Shown: in pieces, positions 1-5,730 of the stretch
How positions within the stretch are numbered: position 1 is the stretch's first letter
Layout: each line of letters begins with the position of its first letter
Position numbers and translations under genes: made by a program
The notes under the pieces: model-generated
The model's input: the letters and a program-made list of their open reading frames with translations, nothing else
What the model was told of the DNA's origin: nothing
Database searches by the model: none
Assembly: GCA_900540005.1 (NCBI GenBank)
Contig: UQEM01000115.1
Coordinates: 1-8,199 of the forward strand
Source: an uncultured Ruminococcus sp.
Lineage (GTDB): Bacteria > Bacillota > Clostridia > Oscillospirales > Ruminococcaceae
Length of the DNA: 8,199 bases
Reading direction: 5' to 3'

Positions 1-42
1 GACGTCGAGTCTCGTGGGCTCGGAGATGTGTATAAGAGACAG
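1..42 (+). other. Sequencing adapter: 8-base index plus Nextera read-2 adapter (not genomic)
   Basis: Positions 9-42 read as the complete 34-base Nextera read-2 transposase adapter (GTCTCGTGGGCTCGG then AGATGTGTATAAGAGACAG, the Tn5 mosaic end). The eight bases before it, GACGTCGA, sit exactly where the i7 index lies in a Nextera library molecule, and from memory they match index N729. This is library sequence left on the contig. Any reading frame crossing position 42 is artificial, and the genomic insert starts at 43. Confidence 0.97.
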
Positions 43-1338
43 CATTTCCACCACAAGCTTTGCGGAGTTTGTCATTATAGGAACAGCACTCTGAACGTGC
101 TTGATATCGCCTATATTAAGCTTGAGAACGGCTTCAAATCCGCTATCGGACTTCCTGAGAGCAATATCGTAGTGTTCCTGCTCGTCCATGAAAAGAGTGA
201 TTCCTGCCTCACCGCCGTCAAGCGAAATATCGCAGCATATCTCACCGCAGAAATCCTGCTGTCTTATGCCTATAAAAGTAGGAGAGGCAATATCTTCGAG
301 AGTTTTGTCTGTTCCGTGAAGAATAAAGCTGTCACCTGAGAGCTCATAATTTGAAAAGTCGGGATTTCTCATATAGCACCAGTCGATACTCGGAGAAGTA
401 TTGCCAAAGGTTTTGACGTTATTGACAATTTGAGTAAAATCGCCCTTTATCTCGTATTCGTCACGAGTAGTGCCATTGGTTCCGGCAGTAAACCAGCCGT
501 CCTCATCAAAGTACACGGGCGTTAGGAAAACTTCTCTTCCCAGATGATGATACGGCATCCATTGGTCGATCTGTCGGAAACCAAGGTGCGCTATGAACCA
601 TTCGCCATCGCGGGTCTGTATGAGATCGCCGTGACCGACTCCCTGAATCTGATAACCGCCGAGGTTGCGGTTAGTGAGAACAGGATTGTGAGCATAGCCC
701 TCAAAGGCCCCCCACACGGAATTGCTGCGTGCATAGGTTATCATGTGACCGTATTCCGTGCCGCCCTCAGCAGCCATGAGGTAGTATCCGCCGCCAATCT
801 TGTACATATGCGGGGATTCGAGGTATCTTCCGCCCGAACCGCACCAGATATTTTTGCTTGCGGAAAGCTTTTCGCCTGTTTCAATATTGATCTCGCATTG
901 GGTAACTCCCTCAACGCCGTTATCGTCAGCGCCGTTGCTGATAAAATAAGCATGACCGTCATCAAAGAGGAGAGAGGGGTCGATTCCGCCCTGCTTGATT
1001 ATAATAGGTTCGGACCATTCGCCATAGATATCGTCCGTGAAGATGTAAAAGTTTTCACCTGTAGAGGTGTTTGTTGTCACCATGTAGAATCTTCCGTCGT
1101 TGAATCTGATAGTGGGAGCATATACGCCGCCTGAGCTTCTTGCTCCATCGAGTTCAAGCTGACTCTTTCTTGTAAGGCAGTGACCTATCTGTTTCCAGTT
1201 TACAAGGTCGGAGCTTTCAAAGAGCGGAACTCCGGGAAAAAACTGAAATGAACTGCAAACCATGTAGTATTTTCCGTTTGCGGCACAAACGCTTGGGTCG
1301 GGATAAAATCCCTTGATTATTGGGTTTTTGTATTTCAT
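43..1338 (-). CDS. Glycoside hydrolase family 43 protein (beta-xylosidase / alpha-L-arabinofuranosidase type), C-terminus missing
   Basis: The minus strand reads as 432 codons without a stop, from the ATG at 1338 to the adapter junction at 43. The protein is a GH43 five-bladed beta-propeller glycosidase, the type that removes xylose or arabinose from xylan and arabinan oligosaccharides. The start MKYKNPIIKGFYPDPS is the classic family N-terminus, with Asp14 as the expected general base. Asp120 in GGIDPSLLFDDG is the expected pKa-modulating residue, and Glu174 in YLESPHMYK the general acid. After the propeller (to roughly residue 310) comes a beta-sandwich-like C-terminal region of the GH43_C2 type, cut off by the library end; relatives run to about 500 residues or more. 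There is no signal peptide, so it is probably cytoplasmic and acts on imported oligosaccharides. An AAGAGGT ribosome site (1344-1350) supports the start. The exact substrate cannot be told from sequence alone. Confidence 0.93.
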
Positions 1339-1355
1339 ATAAGACCTCTTTCGCA

Positions 1356-1402
1356 GGAGCTTTGTTCGGTTATCTTGCCTATATTCCCCGAAAGTCAGCT
1401 CC
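1356..1402 (-). promoter_or_regulatory. Two-tier hairpin in the 5' leader of the GH43 gene
   Basis: The roughly 80-base leader between the predicted transcript start (about 1418) and the GH43 start codon contains nested complementary arms. The outer arms are GGAGCT (1356-1361) with AGCTCC (1397-1402), and the inner arms are TTCGG (1365-1369) with CCGAA (1388-1392). They are separated by a small 3/4-base internal loop and capped by an 18-base loop. No T-run follows, so it is not an intrinsic terminator. Its closeness to the ribosome site (1344-1350) would allow a translational effect. The arms are short and chance is possible. Confidence 0.35.
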
Positions 1403-1424
1403 GAATTAAAATGTTAGCAAGAAT

Positions 1425-1453
1425 AGTATATCATACAAAAGCAGAAAAGGCAA
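1425..1453 (-). promoter_or_regulatory. Sigma-A-type promoter for the GH43 gene
   Basis: On the minus strand, -35 TTGCCT (1448-1453) and -10 TATACT (1425-1430) are separated by exactly 17 bases. The predicted start near 1418 leaves a leader of about 80 bases. It faces away from the promoter of the ACT-hom operon in the same 285-base intergenic region (1339-1623). The weak -35 fits a gene that needs an activator, but no operator was recognised. Confidence 0.7.
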
Positions 1454-1522
1454 CTTTATACTATAAATTTTTCGGTATTTTGATGAGAAAATTGTATCAA
1501 TTGAGAATATGAAATTTAATGC

Positions 1523-1551
1523 TTGACAAAAGTGGGGAAAAGTGGTATAGT
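1523..1551 (+). promoter_or_regulatory. Sigma-A-type promoter for the ACT-domain/hom operon
   Basis: A perfect -35 TTGACA (1523-1528) and -10 TATAGT (1546-1551) have a 17-base spacer, with transcription expected near 1558. The spacer contains a short repeat (AAAGTGG GG AAAAGTGG), and an 8-base palindrome ACAATTGT lies at 1565-1572 just after the start. Either could be a binding site, but both are short. The leader to the first start codon is about 65 bases and shows no clear terminator. Confidence 0.82.
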
Positions 1552-1623
1552 AATTAAGTAATGTACAATTGTTTGTCTGTGGCGGACGATTTTGCAGCAC
1601 TCTTGATTCACAGGTGATTGATT

Positions 1624-2067
1624 ATGGAAGAAAAATCGCAGCTTATTGTTGCTGAATCAAAAATACTTCCCGATGTCTTTACAAAGGTTCTTGAGGTAAA
1701 AAAGCTTATGGCGCAGAAAGGCGAAAAGAGCTTTGCCTCCGCCTGCAAGCGCATAGGCATTTCACGAAGTGCATATTATAAGTACAAGGACTCGGTTTTT
1801 TCATACGAAGAGCTTTTCACGAGAAAGATAGTGAATATTTATCTGCTTCTCAGTGACAGCCCGGGCGTTCTTTCGTGCGTTCTTGTGTTTCTTCACAGCC
1901 TGAATGCGAACATACTTACCGTAAATCAGAGCATTCCCGTTGACGGAGCTGCTACCGTAAACATCTCACTCAGGCTTACAGGCGAGACCGATGAGGAGCT
2001 CGCTTCTTTAAATTCAATATCAAAGCTTGACGGCGTTTTAGAGGTCAAGGTACTTTCTGCCGAATAA
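1624..2067 (+). CDS. ACT-domain protein of the UPF0735 (PheB-like) type
   Basis: This is a 147-residue protein. Residues 36-55 (FASACKRIGISRSAYYKYKD) look like a small helix-turn-helix or related helical unit. Residues 70-147 form an ACT domain, with the characteristic ligand-loop motif DSPGVL at 78-83. ACT domains bind amino acids and regulate amino-acid enzymes. This architecture and length match the UPF0735 family, which includes the PheB protein of Bacillus and often sits beside homoserine dehydrogenase or aromatic synthesis genes. The ATG at 1624 is preferred over the TTG at 1618 because AGGTGA (1612-1617) lies six bases upstream of the ATG but directly abuts the TTG. It is the first gene of the operon, 20 bases ahead of hom. 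A role as amino-acid sensor for that pathway is inferred from context. Confidence 0.88.
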   Translation: MEEKSQLIVAESKILPDVFTKVLEVKKLMAQKGEKSFASACKRIGISRSAYYKYKDSVFSYEELFTRKIVNIYLLLSDSPGVLSCVLVFLHSLNANILTVNQSIPVDGAATVNISLRLTGETDEELASLNSISKLDGVLEVKVLSAE

Positions 2068-2087
2068 GCTTTATGGAGGTTTCTTTT

Positions 2088-3284
2088 ATGTCAGTAAAAT
2101 TTGCAGTTTTAGGTTATGGTGTAGTAGGCTCAGGAGTAGTAGAGCTTTTTTACAAGAATAAGGCAAGCATTGAGAAGCGTGCCGGCAAGGAAATGGACGT
2201 TAAATATATTCTTGATTTAAGAGATTTTCCTGATTCTCCTTACCGTGACAAGCTTACCAAGGACTTCAACGATATTCTCAATGATGACGAAGTAACGGCT
2301 GTTGCAGAGTGCATGGGCGGAGTTGAACCCGCATTCACATTTGTAAAGTCATGCCTTGAAAAGGGCAAGAGCGTTTCTACATCAAACAAGCAGCTTGTTG
2401 CGGAAAAAGGCGATATCCTTCTCCGCACAGCAAAGGAGCATAACTGCAACTTCTTCTTTGAAGCAAGCGTTGGCGGAGCTATTCCGATCATCAGACCTCT
2501 CCACCGCTGCCTCGCTGCAAATGATATAACAAAGGTTGCCGGAATCCTCAACGGAACGACAAACTTTATCCTTACAAAAATGTACAACGACAATATGCAG
2601 TTTGAGGATGCTCTCAAGCTTGCACAGGAACTCGGATATGCCGAGAAAGATCCCACGGCTGATATCGAGGGACATGATGCCTGCAGAAAGATCTGTATTA
2701 TTGCATCGCTCGTGTTCGGAAAGCACGTTTATCCCGACAGTGTGACTACAAAGGGAATATCTCAGGTATCTCTTGAAGACGTTGCTGCGGCAGATGTTCT
2801 CGGCTGTGCAGTAAAGCTTATAGCTTGCGTGGAGAAGCTTGAAAACGGCAAGATACTTCCCACAGTAATGCCTATGCTCGTGCCTCAGGAAAACATCATT
2901 GCAGGCGTAAGCGATGTATTCAATGCTGTTCTCGTTTACGGTGACGGAATCGACCAGACAATGTTCTACGGCAGAGGAGCAGGAAAGCTCCCGACCGCGA
3001 GTGCGGTTCTCGGTGACGTAATTGAGAGCGTAAAGGAAGAAAATACAGTTCTTTCACAGACATGGGAATCTTCGGAAGATTCATCATTTATCGCAGATAT
3101 CAGCGAATTTACAGCACGTTGGTACTTCCGCGTACCCGAATCAAACAAGCCTGCTGACCTTGAGGGCGTTTACTGCGAGAACGGTTTTGCTCACTTTATC
3201 ACAGAGGACAAGCTTTCATACAATGAGGCAGCCGAAAAGGCAGAAAAGCTCGGCGCAGCAGCATATATTCCTGTTCTTGACTGA
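2088..3284 (+). CDS. hom: Homoserine dehydrogenase
   Basis: This 398-residue enzyme reduces aspartate semialdehyde to homoserine with NAD(P)H, the branch step toward threonine, methionine and isoleucine. The N-terminal Rossmann fold carries GxGxxG at Gly9, Gly11 and Gly14. SNKQLVAEKG places Lys101 at the known catalytic lysine. AGILNGTTNFILT (151-163) and GYAEKDPTADIEGHDACRK (183-201) are family signatures, with Glu186, Asp197 and Lys201 matching the yeast active-site residues Glu208, Asp219 and Lys223 in spacing. GRGAGKLPTASAVLGD spans 295-310. The last 60-odd residues are shorter than the usual ACT extension of about 430-residue homologues and lack a clear DxPGxL loop. The start at 2088 is set by GGAGG (2075-2079) eight bases upstream; an upstream ATG at 2073 overlaps that site and is rejected. 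A strong terminator follows. Confidence 0.97.
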   Translation: MSVKFAVLGYGVVGSGVVELFYKNKASIEKRAGKEMDVKYILDLRDFPDSPYRDKLTKDFNDILNDDEVTAVAECMGGVEPAFTFVKSCLEKGKSVSTSNKQLVAEKGDILLRTAKEHNCNFFFEASVGGAIPIIRPLHRCLAANDITKVAGILNGTTNFILTKMYNDNMQFEDALKLAQELGYAEKDPTADIEGHDACRKICIIASLVFGKHVYPDSVTTKGISQVSLEDVAAADVLGCAVKLIACVEKLENGKILPTVMPMLVPQENIIAGVSDVFNAVLVYGDGIDQTMFYGRGAGKLPTASAVLGDVIESVKEENTVLSQTWESSEDSSFIADISEFTARWYFRVPESNKPADLEGVYCENGFAHFITEDKLSYNEAAEKAEKLGAAAYIPVLD

Positions 3285-3300
3285 AAATAATACTATAATA

Positions 3301-3331
3301 AAGAGGACTGCAATTGCAGTCCTCTTGTTTT
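3301..3331. terminator. Bidirectional intrinsic terminator between hom and the PC4-like gene
   Basis: Positions 3301-3326 are a perfect 26-base palindrome with arms AAGAGGACTGC and GCAGTCCTCTT. It is followed by GTTTTA on the plus strand and by a T-rich stretch (TATTATAG...) on the minus strand. It lies 16 bases after the hom stop and 10 bases after the stop of the convergent minus-strand gene, so it can end both transcripts. Confidence 0.9.
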
Positions 3332-3336
3332 AATGA

Positions 3337-3570
3337 TTATTCAAAAGAGTTGAGATCAATTCCCGCGAGAAGGTCTTTGAGAGCAGCAAGGTCATCTGCT
3401 GTAAGGGTAACGCCCTTGCCCATTCTTGAATGGTCGGGAGCCCACTCTCTGATGTCGTACTTAGGCTCGTGCTCATTCCAACTAACCATGTTGAGTTCCT
3501 TTGTCCAACCCTTGGCGTTTTCCGAAAGAACGCCGATATGTTCTGTGATTTCGTACTTGAGTTCTGCCAT
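3337..3570 (-). CDS. PC4/YdbC-like single-stranded nucleic-acid-binding protein
   Basis: This small protein has 77 residues. The core GVLSENAKGWTKELNMVSWN (13-32), followed by PKYDIREWAPDHSRMGKGVTLT (36-57), is typical of the bacterial PC4/YdbC family. Its members are dimers with a curved beta-sheet that binds single-stranded DNA or RNA and resembles the eukaryotic coactivator PC4. The closing helix (59-70, DDLAALKDLLAG) is the expected dimerisation helix. AAAGGAG (3578-3584) lies seven bases upstream of the ATG. It has its own promoter, reads in the same direction as hydG upstream, and shares a terminator with hom. Its cellular role is not well defined in the family; a general nucleic-acid function is inferred. 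Confidence 0.87.
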   Translation of the reverse strand: MAELKYEITEHIGVLSENAKGWTKELNMVSWNEHEPKYDIREWAPDHSRMGKGVTLTADDLAALKDLLAGIDLNSFE

Positions 3571-3602
3571 GATAAATCTCCTTTAATTTTAGGCGGCACT
3601 GC

Positions 3603-3623
3603 AAAAACCGCGCCTGACGGTTT
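3603..3623 (-). promoter_or_regulatory. Hairpin with T-run in the leader of the PC4-like gene (possible attenuator or hydG terminator)
   Basis: On the minus strand AAACCG (3618-3623), a 7-base loop and CGGTTT (3605-3610) form a 6-bp stem that runs into TTTTT (3607-3603), an intrinsic-terminator shape. It lies between the PC4-gene promoter and its ribosome site. An alternative outer pairing AGGCG/CGCCT (3633-3637 with 3591-3595) could enclose it. It may stop hydG read-through or attenuate the PC4 transcript. The stem is short, so activity is uncertain. Confidence 0.45.
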
Positions 3624-3660
3624 CCGGCGGAGCGCCTTGATACTTTTGATAGCATTCAGT

Positions 3661-3689
3661 ATTATATCATAAAAAAATCATTTTGTCCA
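3661..3689 (-). promoter_or_regulatory. Strong sigma-A-type promoter for the PC4-like gene
   Basis: On the minus strand, -35 TGGACA (3684-3689) and a perfect -10 TATAAT (3661-3666) have a 17-base spacer, with a TGA just before the -10 giving an extended -10 (TGn). Predicted start is near 3654, leaving a GC-rich leader of about 84 bases. The promoter lies only 32 bases after the hydG stop. Confidence 0.85.
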
Positions 3690-3720
3690 TACCCATTGGA
3701 AAAATTTTGCAGCGGCTGTA

Positions 3721-5169
3721 TCAGAATCTGAAATCTCTTTCACCGTTTCTGATGCGCGCAAGATAACTCAGCGCTTTTTCGCGGCGTTTTGGGTCGGGAA
3801 CATTCAGTATCTCGCGGTCTATAAGAGCCTCACCTATCTTTTGAGTCTCCTCAGTGGCATAATCCGTGAGATATTCCTGCAATGTAAGCAGAGCATTAGG
3901 GTGACAGCAATTCTGAATTTGTCCCACTTTGCAAAGAGCCATGAAACGATCACCGGTTCTGCCCTCGCGGTAACAGGCTGTGCAGAATGACGGGATATAG
4001 CCTTTTTCCATGAGCCACTTTACGACCTCGTCAAGAGTCCTCTGGTCGGAAACATCAAACTGCTCGGTGTCATGCGGTCTTTCCTCCGGCGAGTAACCTG
4101 CATATCCTCCGACGGAAGTTCGCGAACCGCCTGATATCTGCGATATTCCGAGTCCCATGACCTTATCGCGGCAGGTTTCATTTTCACGCGTTGAAATTAT
4201 CATGCCTGTGTACGGAACGGAAATTCTGATACAGGCAATGATCTTAGCAAAAGTATCATCATCAATACTGTTGTCGAAAACATTCGGGTCGATATCCGAA
4301 GCCCTCTTTACGCGCGGAACGCTTATTGTATGCGGGCCAACGCCGTGAACAGCTTCAAGGTGTTCAGCGTGCATAAGAATCCCTGCGAACTCGTACTTGT
4401 ACATATCAAGACCGAAAAGAACACCGAGCCCCACATCATCTATGCCGCCGTCCATGGCTCTGTCCATAGCTTCGGTATGGTAAGCGTAATCGTGCTTTGG
4501 CCCTGTCGGGTGGAGCTTCTCATAGCTATCTTTGTGGTAAGTCTCCTGAAAGAGGATATATGTTCCGATACCTGCATCTTTCAGCTTTTTGTAGTTTTCG
4601 ACCGTTGTGGCGGCAATATTGACGTTAACGCGCCTTATAGCACCGTTTTTGTGTTTGATAGAGTAAATGGTTTTTATGCAGTCGAGAATGTACTCAATGG
4701 GATTGTTTACGGGGTCTTCACCTGCTTCTATGGCAAGCCTCTTGTGGCCCATATCCTGAAGTGCGATAACCTCATCGCGAACCTCATCTTGTGTGAGTTT
4801 TTTTCGTGGTATTTCCTTGTTTTTGAAATGATACGGGCAGTAAACGCAATTGTTTACGCAGTAATTTGAGAGATAAAGCGGAGCAAACATAACGATTCTG
4901 TCACCGTAAAAGGCTTCCTTGATCTCGCGGGCGAGAGCATATATTTTTTCTATCACCTTTGGGTCGTCACAGGCAAGGAGAACACTCGCTTCACGGTGGC
5001 TTAGTCCCGAACATTCCACACCTCGTCCCGTCTTTTTCGGAGCAGCTTTGGCAAGGATCTGCTCTATCAGTTCGTGATTGTTTTTATTTTTTTCAGCGTA
5101 TTCGAGAGTTTCACGAATTTCGGTGTCATCTATGAACTCCTCAGCCTTTAGCGATTTAGGATCGTACAA
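3721..5169 (-). CDS. hydG: [FeFe]-hydrogenase maturase HydG (radical SAM tyrosine lyase)
   Basis: This 482-residue protein is HydG, which splits tyrosine into p-cresol, CO and cyanide to build the iron ligands of the hydrogenase H-cluster. The radical-SAM CX3CX2C motif is at Cys104, Cys108 and Cys111 (SNYCVNNCVYCPYH). The C-terminal CX2CX22C motif that holds the auxiliary iron-sulfur cluster is at Cys396, Cys399 and Cys422. This C-terminal motif and the HPNALLTLQEYLTDYA segment separate HydG from the tyrosine lyase ThiH. The start is TTG at 5169: a TAA lies immediately upstream in frame, GTGAGGT (5177-5183) is seven bases away, and no ATG occurs in frame before residue 94. It begins 10 bases after the stop of the TM1266-like gene, so the two are cotranscribed and probably translationally coupled. 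hydE, hydF and the hydrogenase itself are not in this window. Confidence 0.96.
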   Translation of the reverse strand: MYDPKSLKAEEFIDDTEIRETLEYAEKNKNNHELIEQILAKAAPKKTGRGVECSGLSHREASVLLACDDPKVIEKIYALAREIKEAFYGDRIVMFAPLYLSNYCVNNCVYCPYHFKNKEIPRKKLTQDEVRDEVIALQDMGHKRLAIEAGEDPVNNPIEYILDCIKTIYSIKHKNGAIRRVNVNIAATTVENYKKLKDAGIGTYILFQETYHKDSYEKLHPTGPKHDYAYHTEAMDRAMDGGIDDVGLGVLFGLDMYKYEFAGILMHAEHLEAVHGVGPHTISVPRVKRASDIDPNVFDNSIDDDTFAKIIACIRISVPYTGMIISTRENETCRDKVMGLGISQISGGSRTSVGGYAGYSPEERPHDTEQFDVSDQRTLDEVVKWLMEKGYIPSFCTACYREGRTGDRFMALCKVGQIQNCCHPNALLTLQEYLTDYATEETQKIGEALIDREILNVPDPKRREKALSYLARIRNGERDFRF

Positions 5170-5179
5170 TTATATTACC

Positions 5180-5428
5180 TCACTTTTTAGAAATTGCTGC
5201 CTTAACGGAGACTCCGCTAATTCTGCCGAGTTTTCCTGTAAGGCTGCTTATAACATCCGGTTTTGCGTCTATAGCAACTGAAATCAGGGAAATGCCGCGC
5301 TCGCGGTAAGGAATGCCCATTCTCCCTATAATTACATCGCTGAATTCGTGCAGTACGTTGTTTACTTCGATCGCCGCAGAAAGCTCGTCAATAACAATAG
5401 CGGCAACGGCTATTCTTTTTTCGTCCAT
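5180..5428 (-). CDS. TM1266-like iron-only hydrogenase system regulator
   Basis: An 82-residue protein matching the small family called iron-only hydrogenase system regulator (TM1266 type), which is found in [FeFe]-hydrogenase maturation loci and adopts a ferredoxin-like/ACT-like fold. The segment IIGRMGIPYRERGISLISVAID (33-54) is the family hallmark. The start ATG at 5428 is set by AAAGGAG (5435-5441) six bases upstream. The frame stays open to 5479 through a TTG, but that stretch is the leader terminator hairpin, so the longer form is rejected. Its stop overlaps the ribosome site of hydG. The ligand and molecular action of this family are not firmly established; regulation of hydrogenase maturation is inferred from name and context. 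Confidence 0.9.
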   Translation of the reverse strand: MDEKRIAVAAIVIDELSAAIEVNNVLHEFSDVIIGRMGIPYRERGISLISVAIDAKPDVISSLTGKLGRISGVSVKAAISKK

Positions 5429-5592
5429 TAAAAACTCCTTTGAAAACAAAGATCCGCCTGCAAAAGGGCAGACGGACAAAGCTGTATCATATAAGACGTA
5501 TTTAGCTGACCGATAGCAGAGAGCATACCCTGCTGCCCGAAAACTTCAAGAAAATCCGACCGACAGCCAAAGACGCAGTTCAACTGTCCGTC
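5429..5592 (-). promoter_or_regulatory. Switch-like 5' leader of the regulator-hydG operon (candidate riboswitch or attenuator)
   Basis: The transcript should begin near 5591-5592 with GACGGACAG. This 5' segment has two possible partners. Locally it pairs with CTGTCGGTC (5566-5558): eight of nine pairs with one G-G mismatch, and a 17-base loop. Distally, GACGGACA pairs perfectly (8 bp) with TGTCCGTC (5478-5471), which is the 5' arm of the terminator hairpin. The pairings exclude each other, so the local form frees the terminator and the distal form blocks it. Between them is a further solid hairpin, AGCAGGG and CTCTGCT around a 6-base loop (about 5516-5535). I do not recognise a known riboswitch class. 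Confidence 0.6.
5441..5477 (-). terminator. Leader terminator (attenuator) ahead of the TM1266-like gene
   Basis: On the minus strand GTCCGTCTGC (5477-5468), loop CCTTTT and GCAGGCGGAT (5461-5452) form a 10-bp stem including two G-T wobbles, followed by CTTTGTTTTC (5451-5442). It sits downstream of the operon promoter and directly upstream of the AAAGGAG ribosome site, where a constitutive terminator would silence the operon. This implies conditional use. The T-run is interrupted by C and G, so termination may be partial. Confidence 0.65.
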
Positions 5593-5597
5593 AATTA

Positions 5598-5626
5598 ATT
5601 GTAGCATATATATAAGTAAATGTCAA
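5598..5626 (-). promoter_or_regulatory. Strong sigma-A-type promoter for the regulator-hydG operon
   Basis: On the minus strand a perfect -35 TTGACA (5621-5626) and -10 TACAAT (5598-5603) are 17 bases apart. The spacer is AT-rich (TATATATATG). Start is predicted at about 5591, giving a 164-base leader before the TM1266-like gene. It is divergent from the promoter at 5681-5709, with the two -35 boxes 54 bases apart. Confidence 0.86.
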
Positions 5627-5680
5627 TATTTATGAAAGACTTACCGGAAGTTAACCGAGTGAAACCTGAATCCAATATAG

Positions 5681-5709
5681 TTGATTTCGGGAATAGTTTG
5701 TGCTATAAT
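5681..5709 (+). promoter_or_regulatory. Sigma-A-type promoter for the DUF3877-like gene
   Basis: -35 TTGATT (5681-5686) and a perfect -10 TATAAT (5704-5709) are 17 bases apart, with TGC before the -10 giving an extended -10. The transcript would start near 5716, only about 15 bases before the start codon and just ahead of the GGAGG ribosome site. The leader is therefore nearly absent, in contrast to the long leader of the divergent operon. Confidence 0.85.
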
Positions 5710-5730
5710 TTAGACATTGGAGGGATAAGA

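Noticed and set aside
28..339. Plus-strand frame at the left end
   Set aside because: It starts inside the Nextera adapter and is antisense to the GH43 gene.
544..1134. Long plus-strand reading frame (196 codons)
   Set aside because: It lies antisense to the GH43 gene, whose catalytic motifs are on the minus strand. The plus frame has no ribosome site or recognisable domain.
4330..4869. Plus-strand frame of 179 codons
   Set aside because: It is fully antisense to hydG, which has complete radical-SAM and C-terminal cysteine motifs. No promoter or ribosome site is seen for the plus frame.
5429..5479. N-terminal extension of the TM1266-like protein from a TTG at 5479
   Set aside because: The extra residues are encoded by the terminator hairpin, and AAAGGAG is correctly spaced only for the ATG at 5428.
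5441..5592. Assignment of the hydG-operon leader to a known riboswitch class (NiCo/czcD, T-box, SAM, THF considered)
   Set aside because: GGACAG and GGGCAG-like pieces recall the czcD motif, but their order and the conserved junction sequences do not fit. No T-box GGTGG element and no SAM or THF core is visible.
5620..5730. N-terminal extension of the DUF3877-like protein from the ATG at 5620
   Set aside because: The predicted transcript start (about 5716) lies downstream of it, the region holds the promoter, and GGAGG at 5719-5723 points to the ATG at 5731.
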